A stretch of DNA of 64,000 nucleotides from Pardosa pseudoannulata (Eukaryota; Arthropoda; Arachnida; Araneae; Lycosidae): positions 55,448,490 to 55,512,489 of the forward strand of contig CM063498.1 in NCBI GenBank assembly GCA_032207245.1, written 5' to 3'. The notes beneath the pieces are model-generated. The model worked only from the letters and a program-made list of their open reading frames with translations, was not told the DNA's origin and did no database searches. The number at the start of each line of letters is the position of its first letter. Position 1 is the stretch's first letter. This document shows, piece after piece, positions 24,773 through 34,540 of this stretch. The position numbers were made by a program, and so were the translations under genes.

Positions 24773-25430
24773 CCCTTTCGTGGCATCACACCCAACGTTT
24801 TCAAAATTTCAAAAGAGAAGTATTAATTCTATTCAATCGATCGAACAATAAATGACAGAACAACACTGAAGCGGGAATTGGTCTTCCATCGTTATAATAC
24901 CAAGACCAATATGTCGGAAAGGAACGAACAGCAAGTTCAAAAACATCAAAGTTTATTTTACCTTTCTCAAATACAACGTAAATAAAACAGTTAAATAAAA
25001 CATTCAAAATAGTTCGCAGATAATACTAAACTACAGCTTCATATTCAACATTCCGGCAAGTGTGGCATTTATGCAATTTACCTGATGGGGGGGGGAAACT
25101 ATATTGGAACAAAATCACGACGAGCAACAGGCATCAACAGGCAATAATAAAAGCAAAAACACCAGGGAAAAAAGTGAACGAAAAGTGTCCCCTTTTATAC
25201 TTCTTGATTTCGTAAACTTTAAAATTATTTACATACTGAAGAATAAAAACCACGGAGCATACAAAAAAAACGAGATCACGTAACCAAGATTAAATTAGGA
25301 TTAAAAATTTAATTACAAGGAATGGGATATTTGGTAACACAATACATTATAATGGATTTTGCGCTTCCCACAGGTGTATTTTGTAATATACTGTAGATGG
25401 GAAGTAATCTTCCCAAGTCCCACGAAAGGG
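24773..25430. mobile_element. TTAA-flanked piggyBac-type MITE
   Basis: The ends CCCTTTCGTGG (24773) and CCCACGAAAGGG (ending 25430) are inverted copies. TTAA lies on each side (24769-24772 and 25431-25434). Length is 658 bp. A minus-strand frame at 24801-25007 shares PxxxSVLxCHxLFDxLNxI with a frame in the related element at 36435-36668, so it may be a transposase remnant. I could not assign a domain. A GC-rich GGGGGGGGG run lies near 25087. Confidence 0.75.
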
Positions 25431-25826
25431 TTAAATTAAATAATAGCATCTAAGAAATTAATCTTATGATCTCGAAAAATATTTCTGTTCCTTGATCTGA
25501 ATCACAGTTACAAATACCACCAAATTTATTCTAAGCCTTGCTGAAACGTTTCTTGAAGGTTAAGGTAAAATATATATTATTATGAATCGGGGTATTAGGC
25601 TATTAGTTTGGAGTAATCCAATGCGAGCCTCGTTTTCGGTTTTCTAAGTTTTTTATTCAACGTAAAAGTTTAACAACGTAACAAAGGACTGACAACAGAA
25701 CAATTACAGCTACAATTTTTTCAACTTCTAAAAACGTGAAAGCAGCTGCATCTGTTGACGTAAAACTATTAGATTACTTGGTTGGAAGATACAACATATA
25801 TTGTTTGGACCACCCTTCTCCATAAC

Positions 25827-26008
25827 TGGCCGAACGATGGCCGAATGGTTAGGGTGCTGGCCTTCGGAACCGGAGTTCGTGGGTTCGAATCCCACTATGG
25901 CATGGATGTTCGTAGCCGTTCGGAATGAGGTTTAAGCAGTAGGTCCCGGTCTCATTAACCCTCGTGTTGCAAAAAAGTAGACCGTAGCGCTCCAAAACCA
26001 AACCAAAT
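25827..26008 (+). mobile_element. tRNA-derived SINE, most complete copy
   Basis: The A-box-like TGGCCGAATGGTTAGGGTG (25839) and B-box GGGTTCGAATCCCACTATGG (from about 25880) form a tRNA-like head. A family-specific body follows (GTTCGTAGCCGTTCGGAAT, GTAGGTCCCGGTCTCATTA, CCCTCGTGTTGCAAAAAAGT, AGACCGTAGCGCTCC) with an A/C-rich tail AACCAAACCAAAT. It serves as the reference for the other copies in the window. Confidence 0.9.
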
Positions 26009-26910
26009 CCCCTTAAAAGACAAAATTGATTCCACTTAAAAATCCAAAGACCACCATCTCTAAGTTGTTCCTTAATACAAACTTAACTTTAAACCATTTA
26101 AAAGATGAATTATGTCACTGGAAATATTCTCATTTCAAACCCCAGACATATTAGGCTACAATGCATTTATTATACTTACTAGTTAACAGTTTTATTTATA
26201 AGAAGTCTCATAGTAGTGAAAATACTGAAATGAGCCACGTATAATTCTTTAACCAACTTAATTCTTCCCAAATGCATTTTACATATTTTCATAAGAGTAA
26301 TCTTCCGACAATGCAGTTATAACAAACTCAAATTTTAATCTCTATCATATACAAACCGTTTCAGATAAGATTTAGACCAATTGTCTGAATAGCTTCATTT
26401 TAAACAGAATTTATGATGATACGGCCATGATGATTGGACATAAATATCAGATTTCAAATTTATCGCCAATATTACGCTAACTCTATATAACATATTTAAA
26501 AACCAATTTAGCTTAAACCAGGAATATTTTAAACTTATGATGCACAGCTAGAACATTATTATAAGATATAATGGGAAGTATTTCTATTTACAAATTAAAA
26601 CTCTTCAAACCGGCGCCTATAGCTGGCATCAAGAAGTATATACTTGTACTATTAACACTATCTCTTATGTTAGTCATTAAAATAAATACTTTAATTAAAA
26701 AACTACACATTCTTTTAAAAAGGTCTCATTTAATGTTATCGTATATTATTAAAACTTTAATGCTTAAAGCTTTTAGCAAATTGCTGCCATTAGCATCCCA
26801 CGCTCATAAAATTGTAGAGTTACCTGTTTTCCTGTTTCAACCTCCCGTTGGGTTGAAAGCAGCAATTCTATATAAGTATTATGTGTTCTTTTAATGCCTT
26901 TAAGTAGACC
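26009..26910. other. Unassigned AT-rich DNA
   Basis: A 107-codon plus frame at 26571-26894 is rich in Leu, Lys and Ile, as expected by chance in AT-rich DNA. It has no recognisable domain, so no gene is called. Confidence 0.45.
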
Positions 26911-26916
26911 GTTTAA

Positions 26917-27602
26917 GAAAGCTTAATACTGAATGTGGTCAGATGAGCTGAATATTATTAAAGTTAATATATACAAAAAGGGATAGTTGAGTGCTATGAA
27001 CAGCATAGTAATGCTTGGAAAAAACTTTGAGCATAATGCATGAAATATTAAATGGTAACATATCTACATTGTACGGTACTTTATACAGTAATATATTACC
27101 TTGTGAAATACAGTAATATATTACCTTGTGAATATATATATTGGTATATAATAACTATATTAAGAAAGCTTAATACTGAATGTGAGCAGATGAGCTGAAT
27201 ATTATTAAAGTTAATATATACAAAAAGGGATAGTTGAGTGCTATGAACAGCATAGTAATGCTTGGAAAAAACTTTGAGCATAATGCATGAAATATTAAAT
27301 GGTAACATATCTACATTGTAAGGTACTTTATACAGTAATATATTACCTTGTGACTATATATTGGTATATCATAACTATATTCTTTTAAAAAGCTTAATAC
27401 TGAATGTGGGCAGATGAGCTGAATATTATTAAAGTTAATATATACAAAAAGGAATAGTGGAGTGTTACGAACAGCATAGTAATGCTTGGAAAAAAACTTT
27501 GAGCATAATGCCTAAAGTATTAAATGGTAATATATCTACATTGTAAGGTACTTTATACCCTTGTGAATATATATTGGTATATCATAACTATATTCTTTTA
27601 AA
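26917..27602. repeat. Three-copy tandem repeat, unit about 220-250 bp
   Basis: Each unit begins AAAGCTTAATACTGAATGTG and contains GATGAGCTGAATATTATTAA, AGTTAATATATACAAAAAGG and ATAGTAATGCTTGGAAAAAA. Units start near 26919, 27170 and 27390. The first carries an internal duplication of TACAGTAATATATTACCTTG. The units are highly similar, so the expansion is recent relative to the surrounding DNA. Confidence 0.9.
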
Positions 27603-28532
27603 AATCTTGAAAAAACATCAAATTTTGCAATTTTTTTTATTATTTATTTAATAGCAATGGCTTCTGAATAACTTCTACTAAGCCGTTTAAAGAATCACCA
27701 ATTAATGGTATGTTAAAATACATTTTTAAAACAAAATTTAAGAAAATAGAATATGTGGGCTCTTGGGTATATGTTCGCTTGTACGATGCTCCCACGAAGT
27801 ATGTTGAACTGGGAAATTATTACTACTCGTAAAATATGAGTTTCTGCTGAATAACAAAAAAAAAATCCTTTCTTAATACACTAGGAAAATATATGTATAC
27901 TTTATGTTTTTGACTTAATATATAGCAAAACCTCCTATCATCTCCTTTTTAAATAGTAGGGCATCTGTGCTTTTTATTCCTTTATATGTTGAAATGCATA
28001 TTTATAAAGCATAATTTGCAAATATTAAAAAAGGACATATTTTTTAAAGTTATTAAAAGTTAAAGCTATTTGCTTCGAATCTGAAAAAACAATTCTGGAT
28101 CAAGCTGTAAGAGGATAACCAATATTTCTGTTTTTTCTCAATACCCAAAGCTGCCATCCTTAAAACAAAGGTAATTGACAGCGAAAAAGCTTCAAAAATA
28201 TCAAAGCAGGTGTTTTTCGGAAATAAAGCTTGTTTGTAGGTCTAAAATTAAAAAAAAATCTTTCCGCGCATCATCTTTTGCGACTCATTGACAGTTATGA
28301 AATGAATCCAATTTTAGATGCTGATGAAATGAAAATTGGATAAGAAAATTTCGCACAAAGACTCTCAAATTGATTTAATATTAATATTGTGTGTCACTTT
28401 CGATGAAAGCTCTTCTCATGCGTCGTGACCAGAAGCAGTTTCATCACGGGCTAAATCTAGAGCAAACCAGTGGACATTGATAGTACTGCATTTACTATTT
28501 AATAAAACCACAGAATTTCCCAAAACTTTTTG

Positions 28533-28856
28533 TCAAATATTGCATAAAAACTTTCCACTGTTTTCATGTAATTCACCTGTAGACGCTACTTTTATGCCAG
28601 GTGTTTCCGTATACTTCCACATCTCCGGTTGATTATTTTTTGATTGCCAAATCCATTGTTCTGATAACTGATTCCTCATATTTTCTTCTTCATTAGTATC
28701 GCTTTCATCACTAACTAAATTTTGCACACGTTTTTTTACAGGACAAACTACAATGATATCTTCAGATGTATTCAAATAGGCATTTGTTTCAGTTTGTAAG
28801 GTATAATAAGGTCACTTTCAGCACAGTTATTAGTATCAATTTTCCTTTTTGCCATT
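28533..28856 (-). pseudogene. piggyBac-like transposase N-terminal fragment
   Basis: The minus-strand ATG at about 28854-28856 reads MAKRKIDTNNCAESDLIIPY and then shifts frame into NTSEDIIVVCPVKKRVQNLV, an acidic DESDTNEEE stretch, and EQWIWQSKNNQPEMWKYTE followed by TPGIKV. A basic MAKRK-type start, an acidic leader, W-x-W and a P-x-I/F motif fit a transposase N-terminus of piggyBac type. This is motif reasoning, supported by the piggyBac-like termini of the enclosing element. The frameshift and the missing core make it inactive. Confidence 0.45.
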
Positions 28857-28914
28857 AGGTTAAATTTTTAGATTTTTTAAAGACTTTTTTAAGCACTAAC
28901 AATTATTTATTGCA

Positions 28915-29126
28915 TCCCCTATATAATAATAGCCTAAGGTGTCTGTCGGCAAATTTTTGAAGCGGTCGTACCTGGAATGGATACAGGCATCCATATTGAA
29001 TTTTTTATGAGTTACGCCTAGCAAAATTCAAAGCGAGTTCAAAATCTAAACCACCCCTCCTTTTTTAGCGTTTAATACTATTATTTCAAGCCTTATTCTC
29101 CCCCCGTTAAAAGCAGGCGATTAAAT
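28915..29126 (+). mobile_element. Helitron 5' fragment
   Basis: It starts TCCCCTATATAATAATAGCC immediately after an A, and matches the first 210-280 bp of the 29615 copy with small deletions, ending at GCAGGCGATTAAATTTATC. The 3' hairpin end is absent. Confidence 0.7.
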
Positions 29127-29614
29127 TTATCCTTTTCGATACCATTCATCTCTACCACCAAATAATCACTGTCCCATTTGGGTTTCGAAATCAGAAGTGT
29201 GATACTGAAGAATGTTCTCAATGGCGTTAATTAATTGCTCAAAACAGACGCCCTTTTAATATAAAACACTTTTTATTATATTTACGTATGCGAGATCTTT
29301 AAATGCACAGAAAATGTCACATAGAAGAATTTATGGCGTAAATAATATTAACATATTAAAGCACAAAAGCAACTCAAGAGCCATTTTTCTCGCATACGAA
29401 AGAACAGCCATGTTTTCACTAAACAAAATCGTTCGTTGCCACTCGCAACTTACAGAGAAAAAATAAAATAAAAAAGATAATATGTGGGTAGAACATCAAT
29501 TTTAACAGACGATTTGACATTCTCCCACCTAAGTTAACTTTTATCTTAAAATTTAACTTACAACTAACTACACAACAATAACAATAACATAATAGTAAGA
29601 ATTCACAAGTCTAG

Positions 29615-30274
29615 TCCCCTATATAATAATAGCCTAAGTTATCTGTCCGTCTGTCCACGAATTTTTGAAGCGGTTGGACCTGGAATGGAAATAGGCTCCA
29701 TATTGAATTCTTAATGAGTTATGGTTAGCAAAATTTAAAGCGAGTAAAGTATATTTTCTCCTTAACTATCGATCTGATTCTAAAATAAATTGGTATAAAT
29801 AAGCTTCATATCACAGCAAAAATATTGAAATCCACTCCTTCCCCCCTTTTCGAGAGTTTAATGCGATTATTTCAAGCCCCATTTTCCTCCGATTAAGGGC
29901 AGGCGATTAAATTTATCAATTTATTATAGAATAAATAGATGAAAAAAACATTTTTCTATCATTATGACGTCATTCCTTTAACCATCTCATTTAATCATTT
30001 CTTATTTTAAATTATTTAAATATCGTCTGCATTATTTTCACACGTTTTATCACTGAACTTATATATTACGTAATTAATTTTCTTTTATATTTCTGTTAAA
30101 TAATAGATTAGGTACGTATGTGATAATTTAAAATTCAATCAACGATTATTTTTTGCTGCAAGATAATTCTCAGCCAAAAAAAAAACCATTTTTTTACCTG
30201 CCTCATAGGGTACTCTACAATTCTGGAAAATTAAAAAATTTACTGATCCCGTCATATGTCGGGCTATTTGCTAG
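29615..30274 (+). mobile_element. Short non-autonomous Helitron, complete
   Basis: The 5' end is TCCCCTATATAATAATAGCC. The 3' end has a hairpin (CCCG at 30248-30251, CGGG at 30260-30263) and then CTAG at 30271-30274, followed by T. There are no inverted repeats and no target duplication, as expected for Helitrons. It is 660 bp with no coding capacity. Copies at 2091 and 28915 belong to the same family. Confidence 0.8.
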
Positions 30275-30696
30275 TGTAATATAATACTCTATTGCAGTTA
30301 CGCCTAAGAATAATAGACCAACTCTTATATTGCAACTGTAACAAACAATAACGCAAAAACAAAACTTTATCGCCTAAAAACAATAACATGTCTGATACGA
30401 GCTTTTCACTTTTGGCCAGAAAGAATCATCACGTGTGTGATACGAGGTTCTCATTTTAGGCACAGCATTTCGATCACTTCTCCTATACGTTGCTTTAAGG
30501 CAAAGGGTTAAATTGATTAAATATTGATAAGCAAGGAGACAATTTATAATTTTTTGTTCTCTTTAGAGACTGGAATATCTTACAACTACAATTTCAAATT
30601 AACTCTGGAAAATTCTAATAAAATATTTTTTTTTTGTTCTGTTCACTTATACCAAAACCCTTTTACGAGACGTCATCTCAAATTACCTTTTGAACT

Positions 30697-31020
30697 GCGA
30701 AATCTTCATTATAACAACCTATCTTTCATTCAATATAAAATAAAAAGCTTTTCTATTTTAAATAAATTTTTTCTAGATCATTATACGAACAAATTTATAA
30801 AAGTATTTACTTTTATATTAGAAAGCAATACATTTAAAAAACACAAAATTTCTGAAGAATGAAAATTCGGTTGTCTTCATTATAATAACCTATGTTTCAT
30901 TCAGTATAAAATAATAGTCTCTACTCTATTTTAAATAAAATTTTAAGTAGATCATTATAGGAATAACTTTATAAAAATATTTAGTTTTATTACAGAAAGC
31001 AGTATATTTTAAAAAAATTA
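30697..31020. repeat. Two-copy tandem duplication, unit about 175 bp
   Basis: CTTCATTATAACAACCTAT-CTTTCATTCAATATAAAATA and the following TCTATTTTAAATAAA, TAGATCATTATA and AGAAAGCAATACATTT blocks recur at 30872-31020 with about 15-20 percent difference. Confidence 0.75.
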
Positions 31021-31671
31021 AATTTCTATTTTTTCCACGAAGCAGATAAAAATAGAAATCCACTTACCCACATAAAAACCTTTGAAATTTCTAAATTAAA
31101 AACTAATTTTTTATACCAAATAAAGATAATAAGGATTTTTATTCCTTGATCCTCTATTTTATTAACACGACAAGTATATTTTATTTTGGGTATGATAAAG
31201 TCTACTTTTTTTTTCTTTACAGTTAATACAGTAAAGGCTAATTTTGAGTTTCTTTACAGTTTTTAATATTTTTTATACGATTTTGATATTTGATTTTTTA
31301 TATTTATATATTTATTTTACATATTTATATATTATATGTTTTATATATTGTACATTTTTATATATTTTATATATATTTATTATATATATGTATTATATAT
31401 TTTTATACATTTATTATATTTTTTAATTTATTTGAAATTTTTTAACATTTTTAACTCTAAATTGTGCTTAAAAAGATGAAAAAAAGTGCTTCATTTCGAA
31501 ATAAAAATTTAGTTTCTAATATACATATTTGGCATTTTTTGTTATTACAAAAAATAGTCGTCTTGAAATAACAAAACTAAATTTTTAAGAAGTTGTAAAA
31601 CGTTCTTTATAAAAGGAGCGGACTATTCTATATCGCATGTATCGAAAAAAGTCTTTAAAAAGTTTTAATGA
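31021..31671. other. Extremely AT-rich low-complexity DNA
   Basis: From about 31270 to 31440 the sequence is almost only T and A (TATATTTATATATT-like). The 60-codon frame there is low-complexity Tyr/Ile/Phe and is not a gene. Confidence 0.7.
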
Positions 31672-32494
31672 AGATTTTAAGTCTCTAAAAAGTACTATGT
31701 CCCCTTAAACAACATTTTGGAAAACGTTCTAAGAGATACGCAATTTAAGGCTTTCTTCCTTTAAGAAATGTGCTACAAAGCAATTTTTTTCTTGCAATCG
31801 TAAATTGAATGTTAGCCTTTTTTTAGATATTAACCCTAGTTGTTTAGAATGCAACGTACTTCAGAGCAAAGAAAAAAATAGAGACTTTGGTTTCAGAAGC
31901 ATTTCTAAAAGTGCAAAATGCATATAAGTAGGAAAATATCTTTAGCGTTCTTAACACTAAACATACCAAAACTTAATACATACCTATTTCTACCATAGCC
32001 GATCAAATGACCCGACTTTATTTTTTCTGATTATAAATGTATGAAATATGAAAATTGGAAGGAAATAGACAAATCAACTTTATTATAATTAAACAAAATT
32101 GTATATTGTCAATTTTTATGTATTGCAAAGACAAAGAATAAGAATTTTTAATTCATTTCCCATCGCATTTTTTATATAAACCTTATGGGTCATTTGACCC
32201 GTTGTATGGTATGTTTAGTGTTAAGTCTGTATAAGTATTATGCCCCCTTAAACAATATTTCGGAAAACGTTTTAACTAAAAGATACATAATTTAATGCTA
32301 TTAATAAACGATACGCTACAAAGATATTTTTTCTTCATATCGTAAATTATGTCAGCCGTTTTTAGACATTAACACTAGATATTTAGAAATCAGCGTACTT
32401 ACAGAAGAGAGAAAAAAAAATCTTTGGTTTCAGAAGCATTTCTGGTAGTACAGATTACATATAAATAGGAAAATATCTTTAGAGTTCTTAAATT
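31672..32494. repeat. Tandem duplication (about 280 bp) split by a TTAA MITE
   Basis: Unit 1 (about 31676-31954) and unit 2 (about 32221-32494) share TTAAGTCT at the start, ATGYCCCCTTAAACAAYATT, GGAAAACGTTYTAA, TTTGGTTTCAGAAGCATTTC and the end GGAAAATATCTTTAG-GTTCTTAA. Unit 2 ends at a plain TTAA, whereas unit 1 is followed by the MITE inserted in that TTAA. Confidence 0.8.
31955..32220. mobile_element. TTAA-flanked piggyBac-type MITE, 266 bp
   Basis: Perfect 14-bp inverted repeats CACTAAACATACCA and TGGTATGTTTAGTG. TTAA on both sides (31951-31954 and 32221-32224). Subterminal GATCAAATGACCCG and GGGTCATTTGACCC boxes form an inverted pair. No coding sequence. Confidence 0.9.
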
Positions 32495-33023
32495 TAAAAT
32501 TAGTTCCGTCCATATCCAAACGACGGAGCTAGAATTGGTTAATGAATAAAAATACGCAAAGAGAATTTCATTAAACTATAATCAAGTCATCGATATAGAT
32601 TAAAAATATTTCCTCATTAGCTTTATAAAAGGCACTGCTATTTTAGGAAATAAGTATTCGTGAGATTAATTAGCTATATTAGAATTGTTGAATATATTTT
32701 TACTATTTTACAAAAGACATTCCTATTAAATTGCATTTTAGTGGCATAAAAATATCGTCAGTATCATTAGCTTCAAAATTTCCACCGAATTCTTCTTAAA
32801 AATATATTAGAATATATATTTAAAAATTAAATCTTGTTTCATGCGCTGTAAGTCTTAGTTTCTAAATAAGAAATGCATAGTAAAAGATCACAGCAAATTC
32901 AACTAAAATTTGTTAGAATTTAATCTTGATTGTTGACAAATACTTTATAAGTACATCTAACATATCAAAGTACTATTAGAAAAAGTTGTTCCGTATAAAA
33001 TCCTTATTTAATTCAAATTTTGT

Positions 33024-33025
<2 letters not shown>
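32495..33025. other. Unassigned AT-rich DNA
   Basis: No gene, RNA or terminal repeat recognised. Confidence 0.5.

Positions 33026-33097
<72 letters not shown>
33026..33097. repeat. (TA)n microsatellite
   Basis: About 36 TA units, directly upstream of the Helitron remnant. Confidence 0.95.
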
Positions 33098-33099
<2 letters not shown>

Positions 33100-34113
33100 C
33101 ATTTTTTGTCTGTTCCCTTATAACTCAAGATCCAGGTAACCAAACAACGTGAAATTTGGTACACGTACACAAATTTACATGGGAATGGTTCTTAAACAGG
33201 TTTCGTTCCATCCCAACCCCACTCTGGCCTCCTCCAGCCAAAAGTAACTCTCCATAGACCTGTTCTGAGCAGTGGGTACATTTTAGAGAAAACTTTACTA
33301 AACAAAAGCGGTAAGTAAACGCAATACTTCTTTGTTATATTTATTTTACTGCAAGTAAATACTGCAACAATTATCACATTCAGCAAAACTTCAAGGATCA
33401 GGACTGGCTTTCTCACAGAGCAATTCTGGCAAGCAGAAATGTTGTGGTTGAGAAGCTCAGTGTTATCATTCAGAAGCATATTCCAGGGTAAGAATATACC
33501 TACAAGTCCATAGACTGCATCCGTAATCATGATGAAGCAGTACAATATCCCATTGAGTTCTTGAATTCCATCCAGACTCCTGATTTGCAAGCCCACAACT
33601 TGATTCTGAAAGTTGGTGCTCCAATGATGCTGATCCAAAATATTGATGCACCCAGGTTGTGCAATGGCAAAAGTTTAATTGTGAAAAAGCTGATGCAACA
33701 TGACATTCAAGCCACGCTACTCACAGAGTGTGGTAAGGGTGAGGATGTCTTCATTCCAAGAATACCTACCATTCCCTCAGACATCATCATACAATTCAAG
33801 AGAATACAGTTCCCTTTGAAACTGTGCTTTGCCATGACAATCAAGTCACAGGGCCAGTCTCTTGGGATTGCTGTTGCTGATATAGACTTGCAGACACCAT
33901 GATTTTCTCATGGGCAGTTGTATGTGGCCTGTAATAGAGTGGACAAAGAGGAAAATCTTTTTGTACACTCTCCAAATGGAACTATCAAAAATGTTGTCTA
34001 TCACATTGCTTTCAGATAAATTTACCCTTTTATTGCATGCAAATAAACATTTTTGTACGCTTCTACAGAAAACATTATTTTAAACCCGGGCAAAGCTGGG
34101 TACTTGCAGCTAG
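33098..34113 (+). mobile_element. Helitron remnant with Pif1-type helicase C-terminus
   Basis: The 3' terminus is classical: the stem CCCGGGC...GCTGGG (34085-34100), then TACTTGCAG and CTAG at 34110-34113. A pseudogene of the RepHel helicase domain occupies 33354-34019. The 5' region (TTTTTGTCTGTTCCCTTATA followed by AACTCAAGATCCAGGTAACC) has the look of Helitron 5' flanking sequence, but no exact TC start can be fixed because of the adjacent TA tract. This family differs from the TCCCCTATATAATAATAGCC family elsewhere in the window. Confidence 0.8.
33354..34019 (+). pseudogene. Helitron Pif1-like helicase, C-terminal third
   Basis: The plus-strand frame (codon at 33561) reads QDWLSHRAILASRNVVVEKL, then YKSIDCIRN, then YPIEFLNSIQTPDLQAHNLI, then LKVGAPMMLIQNIDAPRLCN, then GEDVFIPRIPTIPSDIIIQF, then FAMTIKSQGQSL, and FSHGQLYVACNRV near the end, with a stop at 34017-34019. 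These are the C-terminal motifs of the Pif1/RecD-like helicase part of Helitron RepHel proteins. Defects are TAA at 33489-33491, TGA at 33900-33902 (where the family normally has Cys), and one residue missing before SQGQS. The Walker A and Rep domains are absent. Confidence 0.92.
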
Positions 34114-34536
34114 GAGTATATATGGTTTTAACCAGTAAATTTTATGAGTATGTATTATTTATGGTTTGTATATCTAGCTGTATTGGTATTTGTTATAAAA
34201 CATTTTATCTTGACTTAAAACTTAAAAAGTAAAATTTAAGCAACATTTTACTTATAATCGTGGCAGTTTAGAAGATTTTGTATAAATCGTCTACGAAAAG
34301 CTATGCATTACAAACTGAAAATAGCTTATTGAATGTAACCTCTAAAACTATACCCAATTTCACTCTTCTTCATTCTTCCAGTAATAACATATATAACTAG
34401 ATAATTTAATTGGACTTAGTACTTTTCGAAACTTAAAACGTTTATTATAACCACCTTTTATTGATTTATCTTAAATTAAAATGCTCTTTTTTCAGAAAGT
34501 TTTTTACAAGATCCTTAATATCGCTCTAACTTCCGG
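34114..34536. other. Unassigned AT-rich DNA
   Basis: Nothing recognised between the Helitron end and the piggyBac-type element. Confidence 0.5.
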
Positions 34537-34540
34537 TTAA

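Larger units (their letters stand above)
18958..28065. repeat. Fragmented collinear mosaic copy of 2.5-11.35 kb
   Basis: At least 27 short blocks (about 25-200 bp) of the 2504-11353 region recur here mostly in the same order, separated by unrelated sequence. Examples (source to copy): 2560-2622 to 19104-19167; 2720-2778 to 19327-19381; 4806-4843 to 19530-19568; 4975-5007 to 19674-19707; 6015-6060 to 20105-20151; 6507-6645 to 21598-21735; 8415-8478 to 23112-23177; 9905-9978 to 23435-23512; 10380-10466 to 23634-23728; 10592-10642 to 23803-23853; 10963-11165 to 27750-27950; 11317-11353 to 28025-28065. Inverted pieces of 2690-3300 are interleaved at 22467-23110. Confidence 0.8.
28383..30508 (-). 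mobile_element. piggyBac-like element enclosing Helitrons
   Basis: On the minus strand the left end is at TTAA (30509-30512), followed by CCCTTTGCCTTAAAGCAACG and a subterminal region identical in layout to the MITEs at 39427 and 47065 (the TGAGAACCTCGTATCACACA motif). The other side (28383-28520) matches the opposite half of those MITEs in inverted orientation, but the terminal TTAACC is missing or mutated. This is the long relative of the 39427/47065 elements. It retains an N-terminal coding fragment and has been invaded by Helitrons (28915-29126 and 29615-30274). Confidence 0.6.

Noticed and set aside
25839..25905. Possible genuine tRNA gene
   Set aside because: The A- and B-box region is followed by a family-specific body and recurs with the same body at about ten places in the window, so it is the head of a SINE. 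No plausible cloverleaf acceptor stem closes.
30524..30862. 112-codon plus-strand frame
   Set aside because: It overlaps a 175-bp tandem duplication, is rich in Phe, Asn, Lys and Ile, and has no domain. The second repeat unit does not keep the frame open.
32976..33170. Frame with a Tyr-Ile repeat, and similar frames at 23200-23533 and 51872-52273
   Set aside because: Produced by (TA)n tracts and, for the last, by SINE sequence.
33192..33638. 148-codon minus-strand frame
   Set aside because: Antisense to the Helitron helicase pseudogene, which has clear family motifs on the plus strand.
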